Below, piece after piece: positions 7,159 through 17,301 of a stretch of 38,159 nucleotides of DNA. The notes under the pieces were generated by a model, which ran no database searches, was not told where the DNA came from, and saw nothing but the letters and a program-made list of their open reading frames with translations. The first letter of the stretch is position 1; the number at the start of each line of letters is the position of its first letter. The position numbers and the translations under genes were made by a program. Source of the DNA: Methylophaga sp. (lineage in GTDB: Bacteria; Pseudomonadota; Gammaproteobacteria; Nitrosococcales; Methylophagaceae); NCBI GenBank assembly GCA_020831825.1, contig JAFIFW010000002.1, positions 1-38,159 on the forward strand, written 5' to 3'.

Positions 7159-8925
7159 TCAGTTTTGTTCGCCGTTGTTTTCAGCCAGCTGCAAGTTCCA
7201 CATTTCAAAATAATGGCCTTGATTTGCGAGTAGTTGTTCATGTGAGCCGGCCTCAATAATGCGCCCCTGATCCATCACCAGGATCTGATCCGCATCCGTA
7301 ATGGTCGACAAGCGATGTGCAATTACCAGCGTTGTTTTATTGCTGCTTAATTGTTGCAGCTCCTGAACAATGGCCTGTTCTGCATGACTGTCAAGTGCGG
7401 ATGTGGCCTCGTCAAAAACTAAGATAGACGGATTCTTGAGCAGGGCACGGGCAATGGCTACACGTTGTTTTTCACCACCTGACAGTTTTAAACCTCGTTC
7501 ACCGACCAGCGTTTGATAACCCTGTGGCAGTTTTTCTATAAAAAGATGCAGCTGCGCCTGTCGAGCCGCCGCATACACCTGCTGCTCGCTGGCTTGGGGA
7601 TTACCGTAATGGATGTTGTGAAAAAGCGTGTCGTTAAACAGAACGGTATCTTGCGGCACCACCGCAATTGCCCGACGCACGCTCTGCTGGGTAATGTTTG
7701 CCAGATTCTGACCATCAATATAGATACGACCCGATGTAGGTGCATAGAAACGAAACAACAACCTGACTAGAGTGGATTTGCCCGAACCGCTGGCACCTAC
7801 AATCGCCAGCTTTTGCCCTGCCGCGACCTCAAAGCTGATGTTATTGAGTATCTTGCGATCGCTGTCATAACCGAAGTTGACGCTATCAAAGCGAACATGG
7901 CCGCCCTTGAGTTGCAGGTCTGCTGCATCTGGTAAGTCTTTAACATCTTCTGACTGTTCCAGAAGACTGAACATCCTCTCCATGTCGGTCAGTGAATGAC
8001 GGATTTCACGATAAACAAAGCCTAAAAAACCCAGTGGTAAATAGAGCTGCAACAAATAGGCATTGACCAGAACCAGATCACCCAGAGTCAATTCGCCATC
8101 AATCACCCCCTGCGCTGCAAGTAACATGAGCAAGGTGAGGCCGACAGCGATGATCACACCCTGTCCAATATTCATCACAGAAAGTGAAGTTTGATTTCTG
8201 ATTGCTGAGTGTTCCCAGCGAGTCAGCTTTTGATCGTAGCGTGCCGCCTCAAAAGCTTCATTGTTGAAATATTTGACAGTTTCGTAGTTGAGCAGGCTGT
8301 CTATCGCCTGATTGTTGGCTTGTGAGTCCATTTCATTCATCGCTCGTCGGAATCGCATGCGCCACTCCGTAATCGCAAGCGTATAGATGATGAACAGGAC
8401 AATTGTGCCGGTGGTGATGATGGCAAAAATACTGTCGTAATAAATCAGCAGAACGACAGTGACCAAGGCGATTTCGACGATCGTAGGCAGAATATTAAAG
8501 ATCATGAAATTGAGCAGGAAGGTAATGCCGCGGCTGCCTCGCTCAATGTCTCTGGAGATGCCTCCTGTCTGACGTTGCAGGTGAAATCTCAACGAAAGCT
8601 TGTGTAGATGCTGAAATATTTTACCTGCAATTTGTCTGACCGAACGAAAAATAACCTTGGCAAATAATGCATCTCGCAGTTCGCTTAACACGCTGCTGGC
8701 TAATCTCAGTGCACCGTATGCCAATAGCAGAATAACGGGAAGATAGATGATTTCCTGTTGTTGAGGATCGAGCGCATCTACTGCGCCCTTGAGCACAACA
8801 GGCACGCCAACATTGGCCAGTTTTGCCAGTGATAGCAGGGCCAGGGCAAACAGCACTCGGCCCCGAAATTGCCAGATGAACGGAAGCAGGCTGCGAATAG
8901 CCTTCCAGTCTCGATTATTTTTCAT
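7159..8925 (-). CDS. ATM1/HMT1-type ABC transporter, fused permease and ATPase
   Basis: A 588-residue half-transporter. Six membrane helices lie in residues 15-310. They include the EAFEAARY region after NYETVKYFNNE (213-223), a hallmark of the ATM1/HMT1 branch. The ATPase domain has Walker A GASGSGKS (377-384), signature LSGGE (481-485), Walker B ILVFDE (501-506) and the switch His in AHRLST. ATM1-type bacterial proteins export glutathione conjugates or metal-thiol complexes across the inner membrane as homodimers. The exact substrate cannot be read from sequence. The gene stands alone on the minus strand, divergent from fmdB. Confidence 0.88.
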   Translation of the reverse strand: MKNNRDWKAIRSLLPFIWQFRGRVLFALALLSLAKLANVGVPVVLKGAVDALDPQQQEIIYLPVILLLAYGALRLASSVLSELRDALFAKVIFRSVRQIAGKIFQHLHKLSLRFHLQRQTGGISRDIERGSRGITFLLNFMIFNILPTIVEIALVTVVLLIYYDSIFAIITTGTIVLFIIYTLAITEWRMRFRRAMNEMDSQANNQAIDSLLNYETVKYFNNEAFEAARYDQKLTRWEHSAIRNQTSLSVMNIGQGVIIAVGLTLLMLLAAQGVIDGELTLGDLVLVNAYLLQLYLPLGFLGFVYREIRHSLTDMERMFSLLEQSEDVKDLPDAADLQLKGGHVRFDSVNFGYDSDRKILNNISFEVAAGQKLAIVGASGSGKSTLVRLLFRFYAPTSGRIYIDGQNLANITQQSVRRAIAVVPQDTVLFNDTLFHNIHYGNPQASEQQVYAAARQAQLHLFIEKLPQGYQTLVGERGLKLSGGEKQRVAIARALLKNPSILVFDEATSALDSHAEQAIVQELQQLSSNKTTLVIAHRLSTITDADQILVMDQGRIIEAGSHEQLLANQGHYFEMWNLQLAENNGEQN

Positions 8926-9073
8926 AACCGTTCAGTTTAGCCTATAGCGGGAAATGAAAGGTCGTTGACTAGCATTTTAGGTATAATTCATCAGTTGAAT
9001 CACTTGAAATGCAGCAACATTGCCGCATATTAACGATTCCTTATGTGAATCAAACGTTCAGAGGGATTGAAAG

Positions 9074-9343
9074 ATGCCTTTTTATGAGTATCGCTGCGAT
9101 GCGTGTGGACACGGTTTTGAAGCTTTACAAAAGATCAGCGATGAACCACTAAAACACTGTCCTGCCTGTGAGGCCCCACAACTGAGAAAGCTGGTTTCAG
9201 CGGCAGGTTTCAGATTGAAAGGCCAAGGTTGGTACGAGACCGATTTTAAATCCGGCAGCAAGAAGAACCTTGCTGAGGGTTCGACAGACTCAGGTTCGAG
9301 CGCTTCTGCCGCATCCTGCGGTACGGGCTGTGCCTGCCACTGA
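9074..9343 (+). CDS. FmdB-family zinc ribbon protein
   Basis: An 89-residue protein with the FmdB zinc ribbon at its N-terminus: MPFYEYRCDACGHGFEALQKISDEPLKHCPACEAP, a CxxC pair repeated twice. A basic stretch (FRLKGQGWYETDFKSG) follows, then a Ser/Gly/Ala-rich region and the Cys-rich tail CGTGCACH. These proteins bind zinc and are named after a putative regulator of formamidase, but their role is unclear. It precedes a DUF502 gene by 7 bases and aspS further on, a common proteobacterial cluster. A TATAAT-like -10 box (8982-8987) lies upstream without a good -35. Confidence 0.88.
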   Translation: MPFYEYRCDACGHGFEALQKISDEPLKHCPACEAPQLRKLVSAAGFRLKGQGWYETDFKSGSKKNLAEGSTDSGSSASAASCGTGCACH

Positions 9344-9350
9344 TTATTAA

Positions 9351-10004
9351 ATGCGCAAATATCTGATAGCCGGCTTGCTGGTCTGGATGCCGCTGGGGAT
9401 TACTTTCCTGGTGGTCAGAGCCGTGGTTGGCTTTCTGGATAAACTGGTGCTGGTCTTGCCTGATGCCTACCAGCCCAGTAACCTTTTCGGTTTTAACATT
9501 CCCGGGCTGGGCGTGCTGATTGCAATTGCGCTGGTATTGGCAACTGGCATGTTCATGGCCAACTTGTTGGGGCGAAGACTGATTCATGCATGGGAATCAA
9601 TACTGGCAAGGATTCCGCTGGTACGCAGCATCTACACCGGCGTCAAACAAGTCATGGAGGCTGTGCTGGCAGCCGATGCCAAATCCTTTCGCAAGGTGCT
9701 ATTGGTTGAATACCCTCGAAAGGGCGTCTGGAGTCTCGCTTTTATGACTTCTTCAGACCTCGGTGAGGTGCAGGATAAAACGGCAGCCGATGTGGTCAGC
9801 GTGTTTGTGCCGACGACACCAAACCCGACATCGGGTTTTGTGTTGATGGTGCCGGAACATGAAGTCATCTATCTGGACATGAGTGTTGAAGATGGCTTGA
9901 AAATGATTATCTCGATGGGAGTGGTGGTGCCAGACAGCACGCTTTATCGATTAAAACAGCAACACTCCGGCGCTGCAGTGCAGCCGGATACCGAGCGCCA
10001 GTAA
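9351..10004 (+). CDS. DUF502 family membrane protein
   Basis: A 217-residue inner-membrane protein with two N-terminal helices (YLIAGLLVWMPLGITFLVVRAVVGFL and IPGLGVLIAIALVLATGMFMANLLG), then the family core GRRLIHAWESILARIPLVRSIYTGVKQVMEA. Later blocks VPTTPNPTSGFVLMVP and SVEDGLKMIISMGVVVPD are also DUF502 hallmarks. Function is unknown; it resembles plant COV1-like proteins. It lies between fmdB and aspS, 7 bases after fmdB, and is presumably co-transcribed. Confidence 0.9.
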   Translation: MRKYLIAGLLVWMPLGITFLVVRAVVGFLDKLVLVLPDAYQPSNLFGFNIPGLGVLIAIALVLATGMFMANLLGRRLIHAWESILARIPLVRSIYTGVKQVMEAVLAADAKSFRKVLLVEYPRKGVWSLAFMTSSDLGEVQDKTAADVVSVFVPTTPNPTSGFVLMVPEHEVIYLDMSVEDGLKMIISMGVVVPDSTLYRLKQQHSGAAVQPDTERQ

Positions 10005-10052
10005 AAGCAACTGGCTGTTAATTCATTCAAATCAGATAACTTTGGAAATTTT

Positions 10053-11837
10053 ATGCGTAGCCATTATTGCGGCGATGTGAACGAATCTTTAGTGGGGCAA
10101 ACAGTTACCGTGGCAGGCTGGATGCATCGTCGGCGTGACCATGGCGGTGTCATATTCATCGATCTGCGTGACCGTGAAGGGCTGGTGCAGGTGGTGTGCA
10201 ATCCTGAAGATGCTGAAAGTTTTGCTGTTGCTGAAAAAGTCCGCAGCGAATACGTCCTGCAAATTGAAGGCGAAGTTAAACTGCGCCCTGCGGGCAGCGA
10301 AAATACCGACTTGCGCAGTGGCAAAATCGAACTGATTGCCAGGCGAGTTGAAATTCTCAACAGTTCTGAAACACCGCCATTTCCGCTGAATGAGCAGGCA
10401 GAAGTCAACGAGGACATTCGCCTGCGTCATCGCTATATCGACCTGCGAAGACCGGAAATGCTGCAAAAACTGCGTTTCCGTTCGATGATTACCCGTCAGT
10501 TACGACAGTACCTGGATGCCAAAGGCTTTCTGGATATTGAAACCCCCATTCTGACCAAGGCGACACCAGAAGGTGCACGTGATTATCTGGTACCAAGCCG
10601 AACCCACCAAGGTGAGTTTTTTGCGCTGCCGCAATCACCGCAACTGTTCAAGCAGCTGTTGATGGTGGCTGGCATGGATCGTTACTATCAGGTGGTTCGC
10701 TGCTTCCGTGATGAAGATTTGCGTGCCGATCGCCAGCCTGAATTTACCCAGCTCGACATTGAAACCTCGTTTGTCGAGGAAGAAGAGCTGTTGAATTTGA
10801 TGGAAGAAATGATCCGGGATTTGTTTGCCAATGTGCTGGAACAACCTTTGCCCAAACCTTTCCCGCGCATGAGTTACGCAGAAGCGATGGATCGTTTTGG
10901 CAGTGACAAGCCGGACTTGCGAATCCCGCTTGAGTTGGTCGAAGTCAGTGATCTGATGAAAGCGGTGGACTTTAAGGTTTTCTCAGGCCCTGCCAGTGAT
11001 GAGCGTGGTCGTGTCGCGGCATTGAGAGTGCCAGGTGGTAATGAGCTGAGCCGTAAAGAAATTGATGATTACACCAAGTATGTCGGCATTTATGGTGCTA
11101 AGGGATTGGCCTACATCAAAATTAACGACATCAGCGCAGGCCGAGAGGGCTTGCAATCACCAATTTTGAAATTCCTGCCGGATGATGTGGTTGAGGCTAT
11201 TTTACAAAGAACTGGTTCTCAAACCGGTGATCTGGTGTTCTTCGGGGCGGACAAAGCCACCATCGTTAACGAGGCGCTGGGTGCACTGCGTGTCAAACTG
11301 GGCCATGATCTCAACATGGTCGAACATGGCTGGAAACCTTTGTGGGTTGTCGAGTTTCCTATGTTTGAGTGGGATGACAAAACCCAGCGCTGGTATGCAC
11401 TGCATCATCCATTCACCGCACCGCGTGTTGAAGATGAGTCGTTACTGGAAACAGATCCGGGCCGCTGCTTGTCACGTGCCTATGATATGGTGCTTAACGG
11501 AACGGAATTAGGTGGTGGCTCAATGCGTATCCACAAAACTGAACTTCAGCAAAAGGTATTCAGAATGCTGGGTATCAGTGACGAAGAGGCGGCAGAAAAA
11601 TTCGGCTTCCTGTTACAAGCTCTGAAGTATGGTTGCCCACCACACGGCGGTTTGGCGTTCGGACTGGATCGTCTGGCAATGCTGATGACCGGTTCGGCGT
11701 CGATTCGTGATGTCATGGCATTTCCAAAAACCCAGTCGGCCGCCTGTTTGCTGACAGATGCTCCGGGTGCTGTCAGTGATGAACAACTGAAAGAACTGAA
11801 TATCCGTTTACGAAAAATGCCTGGCACAGAAGCCTAA
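10053..11837 (+). CDS. aspS: Aspartyl-tRNA synthetase
   Basis: A 594-residue class II synthetase in the bacterial form. The N-terminal OB-fold anticodon-binding domain has [27 protein letters not shown]. Motif 2 is [21 protein letters not shown]. The bacterial GAD insertion domain occupies the middle (roughly residues 300-420), and motif 3 is [15 protein letters not shown]. It charges tRNA-Asp (and possibly tRNA-Asn, if no AsnRS is present). The presence of a GatCAB system elsewhere cannot be judged from this window. The length is normal, and nadA follows after 17 bases. Confidence 0.98.
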   Translation: MRSHYCGDVNESLVGQTVTVAGWMHRRRDHGGVIFIDLRDREGLVQVVCNPEDAESFAVAEKVRSEYVLQIEGEVKLRPAGSENTDLRSGKIELIARRVEILNSSETPPFPLNEQAEVNEDIRLRHRYIDLRRPEMLQKLRFRSMITRQLRQYLDAKGFLDIETPILTKATPEGARDYLVPSRTHQGEFFALPQSPQLFKQLLMVAGMDRYYQVVRCFRDEDLRADRQPEFTQLDIETSFVEEEELLNLMEEMIRDLFANVLEQPLPKPFPRMSYAEAMDRFGSDKPDLRIPLELVEVSDLMKAVDFKVFSGPASDERGRVAALRVPGGNELSRKEIDDYTKYVGIYGAKGLAYIKINDISAGREGLQSPILKFLPDDVVEAILQRTGSQTGDLVFFGADKATIVNEALGALRVKLGHDLNMVEHGWKPLWVVEFPMFEWDDKTQRWYALHHPFTAPRVEDESLLETDPGRCLSRAYDMVLNGTELGGGSMRIHKTELQQKVFRMLGISDEEAAEKFGFLLQALKYGCPPHGGLAFGLDRLAMLMTGSASIRDVMAFPKTQSAACLLTDAPGAVSDEQLKELNIRLRKMPGTEA

Positions 11838-11854
11838 ACTCAAGGGAGAAGCTC

Positions 11855-12967
11855 GTGGCCACACATGCACTCGAAAAAATCATACCGTTTGAACAGTACT
11901 TCTCACTGGACGATGAAACCTGTGATGCGCGCATCGCAGTTGCCAAGGAAAAACTCGGCGATGATCTGGTCATTCTCGGACATCACTACCAACGAAATGA
12001 AGTTTTCAAGCATGCGGACTATTCGGGTGACTCGCTGAAGTTGTCACGGAATGCGGCATCATCCGACGCTAAATACATTGTCTTCTGTGGTGTTCATTTC
12101 ATGGCTGAGGTGGCAGATATTCTCTCCCGCCCTGATCAGGTTTCGATTTTGCCTGATATGGCTGCGGGTTGCTCGATGGCCGATATGGCAAACCGGGTCA
12201 ATGTCGATCGGGCATGGCAGGAAATGGCTGAGGTATTGAATCCTGATGAAATGGTCACACCGATTACCTACATTAATTCCGCTGCAGATTTAAAGTCATT
12301 TTGCGGCAAGCATGGCGGCATTGTCTGTACCTCAACCAACGCGCCACATGTGTTGGAATGGGCTTTCGAGCGAAGAGAAAAAATCCTGTTTTTTCCAGAT
12401 CAGCATCTGGGAAGAAATACCGGCCACAAAATGGGCATTCCACTTGATGAGATGGTGGTCTGGGATTTTGACAAACCTCTGGGCGGGCTTACCCCGGAGC
12501 AACTCAAAGCAGCAAAAATCATCCTCTGGAAAGGTTTTTGTTCAGTACATCAGATGTTCCAGCCGCAACAAATTGACAATTTCCTGGCGAAATATCCTGA
12601 GACCAAAGTGATTTCTCATCCTGAGTGCAGTTTTGAAGTCTGCCAGAAGTCTGATTTTGTCGGCTCAACTGAGTTTATCGTGAATACCATTGCCAACAGT
12701 GAACCAAATACGCGCTGGCTGGTTGGTACCGAACTGAATCTGGTGAACCGCCTTCATGAACGCTTTCAGCATGAGGGCAAATCGGTACATTTCATGTCGC
12801 CGACCGTTTGCATGTGTTCGACTATGTTCCGCGTTGACCCTCAGCATTTGCTCTGGGTGTTGGAAAACCTGATCGAAGGTCATGTCGTCAATCAGATTTC
12901 TGTCGATCCTGTGACGGCTGCTGAAGCCAAGCTGGCGCTGGATCGTATGCTGGATTTGCCAATCTGA
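11855..12967 (+). CDS. nadA: Quinolinate synthase
   Basis: A 370-residue NadA with GTG start, just after the GGGAGAA ribosome binding site. It holds the [4Fe-4S] cysteines expected for the family: FCGVHFMAEVADIL, GIVCTSTNAP and CMCSTMFRVDP. Other family blocks are LGHHYQRNEVFKHADYSGDSLKLS and LPDMAAGCSMADM. NadA condenses iminoaspartate with dihydroxyacetone phosphate to make quinolinate for NAD synthesis. The reaction is sensitive to oxygen because of its cluster. Confidence 0.97.
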   Translation: MATHALEKIIPFEQYFSLDDETCDARIAVAKEKLGDDLVILGHHYQRNEVFKHADYSGDSLKLSRNAASSDAKYIVFCGVHFMAEVADILSRPDQVSILPDMAAGCSMADMANRVNVDRAWQEMAEVLNPDEMVTPITYINSAADLKSFCGKHGGIVCTSTNAPHVLEWAFERREKILFFPDQHLGRNTGHKMGIPLDEMVVWDFDKPLGGLTPEQLKAAKIILWKGFCSVHQMFQPQQIDNFLAKYPETKVISHPECSFEVCQKSDFVGSTEFIVNTIANSEPNTRWLVGTELNLVNRLHERFQHEGKSVHFMSPTVCMCSTMFRVDPQHLLWVLENLIEGHVVNQISVDPVTAAEAKLALDRMLDLPI

Positions 12968-12980
12968 GGAGAGCAGATCA

Positions 12981-13175
12981 ATGACTGAGTCTACTCAAGC
13001 CTGTAGTGAACGCAGTTATCAAATCACCGAGCCTGATCTGCCACTGAGTTGTCCGTTACCCTCCATGGCCGTCTGGAATGCCCATCCAAGAGTGTATCTG
13101 GACATTGAAAGTCATGGTGAAGTGATCTGTCCTTATTGTGGCACTCATTACACATTACAGCGTCCTGCATCATGA
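12981..13175 (+). CDS. Small zinc-finger protein (zf-CHCC, NDUFS6-like)
   Basis: A 64-residue protein with the zf-CHCC pattern: LSCPLPSMAVWNAHPRVYLDIESHGEVICPYCGTHY, that is Cys-...-His-...-CxxC. Bacterial relatives resemble the NDUFS6 accessory subunit of complex I, but most have no proven function. The ribosome binding site GAGGAGAG lies 7-14 bases upstream. Its TGA overlaps the mutT start (ATGA), so the two are translationally coupled. Confidence 0.88.
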   Translation: MTESTQACSERSYQITEPDLPLSCPLPSMAVWNAHPRVYLDIESHGEVICPYCGTHYTLQRPAS

Positions 13176-13555
13176 TCCACGTCGCTGTTGCCGTCATTGT
13201 CAACGACTTGCAGCAAGTGCTGATTACCCGCCGCCATCAACATCAGCATCAAGGTAATTTATGGGAGTTTCCCGGTGGCAAGTGCGAGCCCGGTGAACAG
13301 GTTTTGGATGCCTTGAAACGAGAGATTCTGGAAGAGGTCGGTTTATCGGTGATCTCGGCAGAGCCGCTACTCAAAGTGCCGTTTGATTACGGCGATCGAC
13401 AAGTTTTACTGGATGTTTGGCGAGTGTCCAAGTTTGTCGGGCAGGCACAGGGTCGTGAAGGTCAGGCCATGCACTGGTGCGATTTGAACGCACTTGATGA
13501 GTATCATTTTCCGGCAGCGAATCAGCCTATTATTGCAGCGGTCTCCAGAGCTTAG
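13172..13555 (+). CDS. mutT: 8-oxo-dGTP diphosphatase MutT (Nudix)
   Basis: A 127-residue Nudix hydrolase starting with ATG at 13172 ([10 protein letters not shown]), overlapping the zinc-finger stop. The Nudix box [24 protein letters not shown] fits G-x5-E-x7-REUxEExGU. The N-terminal [22 protein letters not shown] is typical of MutT, which removes oxidised guanine nucleotides from the pool. An upstream in-frame ATG at 13136 would add 12 residues inside the zinc-finger gene and is rejected. Its 3' end overlaps the convergent yacG by 4 bases (13552-13555). Confidence 0.9.
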   Translation: MIHVAVAVIVNDLQQVLITRRHQHQHQGNLWEFPGGKCEPGEQVLDALKREILEEVGLSVISAEPLLKVPFDYGDRQVLLDVWRVSKFVGQAQGREGQAMHWCDLNALDEYHFPAANQPIIAAVSRA

Positions 13556-13731
13556 TGTCTGGGTTCATCTTCCGGTTCGAATGATGGCTCACCTGCGATA
13601 CGGTGGTTTTCAGCCGCCCAGTCACCCAGATCAATCAGTTTGCAACGCTCTGAGCAGAACGGGCGCCATTTCGCTTCATCGTTCCAGATAACGTTTTTGC
13701 CACAGGTCGGGCACTGAACAACATTTACCAT
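13552..13731 (-). CDS. yacG: DNA gyrase inhibitor YacG (zinc-binding)
   Basis: A 59-residue protein, too short for many ORF finders. The translation runs [14 protein letters not shown], then [23 protein letters not shown] and ends FEPEDEPRH. The four zinc ligands are CPTCG and CSERC. YacG binds GyrB and is encoded next to zapD and coaE in many gammaproteobacteria, exactly as here (zapD is 9 bases upstream). It overlaps mutT tail to tail. Confidence 0.93.
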   Translation of the reverse strand: MVNVVQCPTCGKNVIWNDEAKWRPFCSERCKLIDLGDWAAENHRIAGEPSFEPEDEPRH

Positions 13732-13739
13732 GGCGCAGC

Positions 13740-14510
13740 TTACATTGCACAGCAGCTGAGTTCAAAATCAACATCATCAGCAATTTGCTGTGGACGACCA
13801 TCAATATCAAACTGCATGAAACGAACAGTAAATCGATGTTTTCCGCCACTGATTTCCGGGTAAAATGGACTGCCCTCGGGAAGTTTGACTCGGATTAGCT
13901 GATGCGGTTGATTGGCATCCAGCGACTGTTGATAAAAGCCGGCCTCTGCATGAGCAGGATTAAAACCGATACTTTGACGAATCAGCCGCAACGTGATTTC
14001 AATGGCAGCTCTGGCAGCGACAAACTGTTCCATCCACAGCTGAATTTGTTGTTGCCGCTGTTCGGTACTACAGTGCTGTAACCAGAAATGATACGCCGGT
14101 AAGTCAAAGTCACAGGTACCACCAGCAATGCTTGAACGCTGGCGAATACTGTATAGGAAATCATTTTCTTTCAGCGCCTGACCAATAATCGATTTTTTCA
14201 GATGCAGCGCATCCAGTGTTTGATCAAGCTCTGCTAACAGGTTGTCCAGCATACTTCTGTCAACGCCGGGAATATTTTCAAGGGCGGTAAGATTGGCGAT
14301 CAGCCTTTCAATTTCTTTGATGATTTCTGCCTTGATATCACTGCGTTCAAAAACAGAGAGCATTGAAAGCATGGCATCAATTGCGTCACGATGATGCATT
14401 TCAGAGTTGTCACTGAGCGCATGATCAACTCTGGCAAACAGAAACTCCAGACGCAGAAAGGTACGGATTCGTTCGTTCAGGGGCTGTTCGTAAACAATGA
14501 ATTCAGACAC
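13740..14510 (-). CDS. zapD: Cell division protein ZapD
   Basis: A 256-residue protein, GTG start. It begins with [26 protein letters not shown], and the central region contains [18 protein letters not shown]. The final block is [20 protein letters not shown]. These are the conserved parts of ZapD (YacF), which crosslinks FtsZ filaments at the division site. Its place between coaE and yacG is the canonical pilD-coaE-zapD-yacG order. Confidence 0.96.
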   Translation of the reverse strand: MSEFIVYEQPLNERIRTFLRLEFLFARVDHALSDNSEMHHRDAIDAMLSMLSVFERSDIKAEIIKEIERLIANLTALENIPGVDRSMLDNLLAELDQTLDALHLKKSIIGQALKENDFLYSIRQRSSIAGGTCDFDLPAYHFWLQHCSTEQRQQQIQLWMEQFVAARAAIEITLRLIRQSIGFNPAHAEAGFYQQSLDANQPHQLIRVKLPEGSPFYPEISGGKHRFTVRFMQFDIDGRPQQIADDVDFELSCCAM

Positions 14511-14573
14511 AGTTCAACAATCTTGAAGGACGCCAAAAAGGCTATTGTCTCTGACATTCATCAGCGTGGCAAC

Positions 14574-15179
14574 TCACATACTTTGCTCGGCCAGATTCAG
14601 ATATTTGAAGTGCAATTGTTCAACCGCGGTCACCAGACTTTCATGAGTGTCGTCATTCTGGATAACGTCATCGGCAAACTTCAAACGTTGCTCTCGTGTT
14701 GCTTGTGTGGCGATGATAGCTTCAGCCATCTGAGCATCGATTCCAGGTCGTTGCAGCATGCGTTGCATTTGTATGGTCGGATCGCAATCAATCACCAAAA
14801 TTCTGTCAACAGTCGTTTGCAAACCGGCTTCGATCATCAAAGGCACAGACAGGATGCAGTATGCCGAATGGCAATTATCAGCCCTAATCCGCAGTTGTTG
14901 TTTGATGGCGGGATGGAGAATTTGCTCAAGTCGTTGTCGATGTTGCTCATCGGTAAATACTTTTTCACGCAACCAGGCGCGATTTAGCGTGTTGTCATGC
15001 ATCAGTGCTGCATTGCCAAAATAACTGACGATTTCTCGGTAACAGGGCATGCCTGGTTCGACCAGTTCACGGGAAATCTCATCTGCATCAATAACGGCTA
15101 CGCCATGCGCTGCAAATAATTCTGATACCGTTGATTTACCGCTGGCAACACCGCCGGTCAGACCGATTTTGAAAGTCAT
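14574..15179 (-). CDS. coaE: Dephospho-CoA kinase
   Basis: A 201-residue P-loop kinase (ATG at 15177-15179), Walker A GLTGGVASGKST. It also has DADEISRELVEPG, LNRAWLREKVF and PLMIEAGLQ, all typical of CoaE. The enzyme phosphorylates dephospho-CoA in the last step of coenzyme A synthesis. The start is one base after the pilD stop; a longer in-frame ORF upstream would overlap pilD and is rejected. Confidence 0.96.
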   Translation of the reverse strand: MTFKIGLTGGVASGKSTVSELFAAHGVAVIDADEISRELVEPGMPCYREIVSYFGNAALMHDNTLNRAWLREKVFTDEQHRQRLEQILHPAIKQQLRIRADNCHSAYCILSVPLMIEAGLQTTVDRILVIDCDPTIQMQRMLQRPGIDAQMAEAIIATQATREQRLKFADDVIQNDDTHESLVTAVEQLHFKYLNLAEQSM

Positions 15180-15180
15180 A

Positions 15181-16053
15181 TCAGGCAAGCCCCGCCAATG
15201 ACAGATACCATTGATTAATGGCTTCTCCCCAGACCAACGCCAGCCAGCCAGCGACGGCAAGATAAGGACCAAATGGAATCGGTTGATCCTGTTGTTGCTT
15301 TTTCAATAGCATCAGGCTGAGGCCGACTACGGCGCCGACCAATGAGGATAACAGCACAATCGCAGGCAAAAATTGCCAACCCAGCCATGCACCCAATGCA
15401 GCCAGCAGTTTGAAATCACCATAGCCCATGCCTTCTTTGCCAGTGAGTAATTTGAATCCGTGAAACACCAGCCACAGTGACAAATAACCCGCGATGGCAC
15501 CAATGACTGCCGAGTTTAAAGAAGTGAAGGTGCCAAACAGGTTGAACAGCAAACCCAGCCAGAGCAGTGGCAGAGTGATATTGTCTGGCAACAGTTGATG
15601 ATCAACATCTATAAATGTCAGCGCAATCAGCGCCCAGGTCATCAACAACGCAGCCGCACAGGCGGTGGTAAAACCAAAATGCCAGGCAACGACCACAGAG
15701 AGTGTTCCGGTCAGGGCTTCAATCAGGGGATAACGCGGGCTGATAGGCGATTTACATTCTTTGCATCGACCTCGCAGCAGCAGGTAACTCAACACCGGAA
15801 TATTTTCCAGCGCGGTGATCACATGGCCGCAATGCGGGCAACGAGAGCGGGGACGACTGAGGGTAAATGTCTCTGTCGGCTGAGGATTGTTGTGACCGTT
15901 CAGTTCATCACACTGTGACTGCCAGTCACGGCGCATGATAATCGGCAGGCGATGAATGACCACATTAAGAAAGCTGCCAACCAGCAGCCCCAGTAAGCCC
16001 GTCGCTAACAATAAAAAAGATTGCGAGTGAGCCAGTACATCAAACAAGGCCAT
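15181..16053 (-). CDS. pilD: Prepilin peptidase / N-methyltransferase PilD
   Basis: A 290-residue membrane protein. The N-terminal methylase domain has the Cys box CPHCGHVITALENIP and CKECKSPISPRYP. The peptidase aspartates are in LTFIDVDHQLLPD and GYGDFKLLAALGAWLGW. It cleaves the leader of type IV prepilins (and type II secretion pseudopilins) and methylates the new N-terminus. It follows pilC by three bases, giving pilB-pilC-pilD. Confidence 0.97.
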   Translation of the reverse strand: MALFDVLAHSQSFLLLATGLLGLLVGSFLNVVIHRLPIIMRRDWQSQCDELNGHNNPQPTETFTLSRPRSRCPHCGHVITALENIPVLSYLLLRGRCKECKSPISPRYPLIEALTGTLSVVVAWHFGFTTACAAALLMTWALIALTFIDVDHQLLPDNITLPLLWLGLLFNLFGTFTSLNSAVIGAIAGYLSLWLVFHGFKLLTGKEGMGYGDFKLLAALGAWLGWQFLPAIVLLSSLVGAVVGLSLMLLKKQQQDQPIPFGPYLAVAGWLALVWGEAINQWYLSLAGLA

Positions 16054-16056
16054 GTA

Positions 16057-17298
16057 TTAGATAACCGCACCAAGTTTGAAAATTGGCAGATACATGGCAA
16101 TGACCAGTGTACCAATGACCACGCCCAGGAAAGCCATGATCAACGGTTCCAACAAGGCTGTCATATTATCGACGGCATCATCGACTTCACGCTCATAAAA
16201 GTCAGCCACTTTTGCCAGCATGGCATCCAGTGAGCCAGATTCCTCACCTATAGCCACCATTTGAATGACAATATTCGGAAACAGTGTTGTCTCGAGCATT
16301 GATTTATTGAGCTGGGTACCGGTGGACACATCATCCCGCATAATCAGCGTGGCTTCACTGAACACGATATTGCCAGTGGCACCGGCAACGGATGTCATGG
16401 CTTCAACCATGGGCACACCCGCCCTGAACATGACCGCAAAAGTCCTGGCGAAGCGAGCAATTGCTCCCTTGTGCAAAATGTTGCCAACTACAGGCAGTTT
16501 TAAAAGTGTGCGATCCAGCAGATGCTGCAGTTTTCGGGAGCGTTTCTTCATGGCCATGAAACCCATCACAGAGCCAATCAACACTCCGAAAATCAGCCAC
16601 CATATTTCCTGAAACACTTGTGAGATAGTGATAACCAGTTTGGTCAGTGCCGGTAAATCAGCACCAAAGCCCTGAAACAATTCCTCAAACTGAGGTATAA
16701 CAAAAATCATCAAAATAGCGGTCACGATGAATGCCACAACGATGATTGCTGCCGGGTAGACAAGCGCTTTCTTGATTTTTGCTTTGAGCGCCTCAGTTTT
16801 TTCCTGATAAGTCGCGATTTCATTTAGCAGTGTCTCAAGTGTACCCGACTGTTCGCCGGCATGAATCAGGCTGATATAGAGATCATCAAAGTGCAGTGGA
16901 TATTTAGCTAGAGATTCCGCAAGGCTGGTGCCCGATTCAACATCTGCTTTTATGGCCAGCAGCATTTCCTGCATGCTCTGGTTTTCATGACCCTGACCGA
17001 TGATCTCAATGGATTGCATCAGTGGCACGCCTGAAGACATCATGGTGGCCAACATACGACTGAAAAGCGCGATATCTGAAGGTTTGATCGGCGGTTTGCG
17101 TGGCGCAAACAAATCTTTGGGTTTTTTGCGGACCTTGGTTGGCGTGATGGATTGTCGGCGCAATTCATTGCGCACTTCGTTGATATTTTCGCCGACCATC
17201 TCACCTTTTATTTTTCGGCCTTGGCGGTTAGTGCCTTGCCATAGATAAATGGTCGGAAGTTTTACTTTTGCTGCCTTTTTAGCGCGCGCCTGGGCCAC
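16057..17298 (-). CDS. pilC: Type IV pilus inner-membrane platform protein PilC
   Basis: A 413-residue protein with two repeated GspF domains. The first contains LFSRMLATMMSSGVPLMQSIEI, the second FARTFAVMFRAGVPMVEAMTSVAG. The membrane helices are LVYPAAIIVVAFIVTAILMIFVIP and a C-terminal LIMAFLGVVIGTLVIAMYLPIF. Its N-terminus, with YLWQGTNRQGRKIKGEMVG, is typical of PilC. It anchors the pilus motor PilB in the inner membrane and follows pilB by three bases. Confidence 0.97.
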   Translation of the reverse strand: MAQARAKKAAKVKLPTIYLWQGTNRQGRKIKGEMVGENINEVRNELRRQSITPTKVRKKPKDLFAPRKPPIKPSDIALFSRMLATMMSSGVPLMQSIEIIGQGHENQSMQEMLLAIKADVESGTSLAESLAKYPLHFDDLYISLIHAGEQSGTLETLLNEIATYQEKTEALKAKIKKALVYPAAIIVVAFIVTAILMIFVIPQFEELFQGFGADLPALTKLVITISQVFQEIWWLIFGVLIGSVMGFMAMKKRSRKLQHLLDRTLLKLPVVGNILHKGAIARFARTFAVMFRAGVPMVEAMTSVAGATGNIVFSEATLIMRDDVSTGTQLNKSMLETTLFPNIVIQMVAIGEESGSLDAMLAKVADFYEREVDDAVDNMTALLEPLIMAFLGVVIGTLVIAMYLPIFKLGAVI

Positions 17299-17301
17299 GG
17301 T

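Noticed and set aside
8965..8987. TTGACT and TATAAT as a sigma70 promoter for fmdB
   Set aside because: The spacing between the boxes is only 11 bases, too short for a normal promoter.
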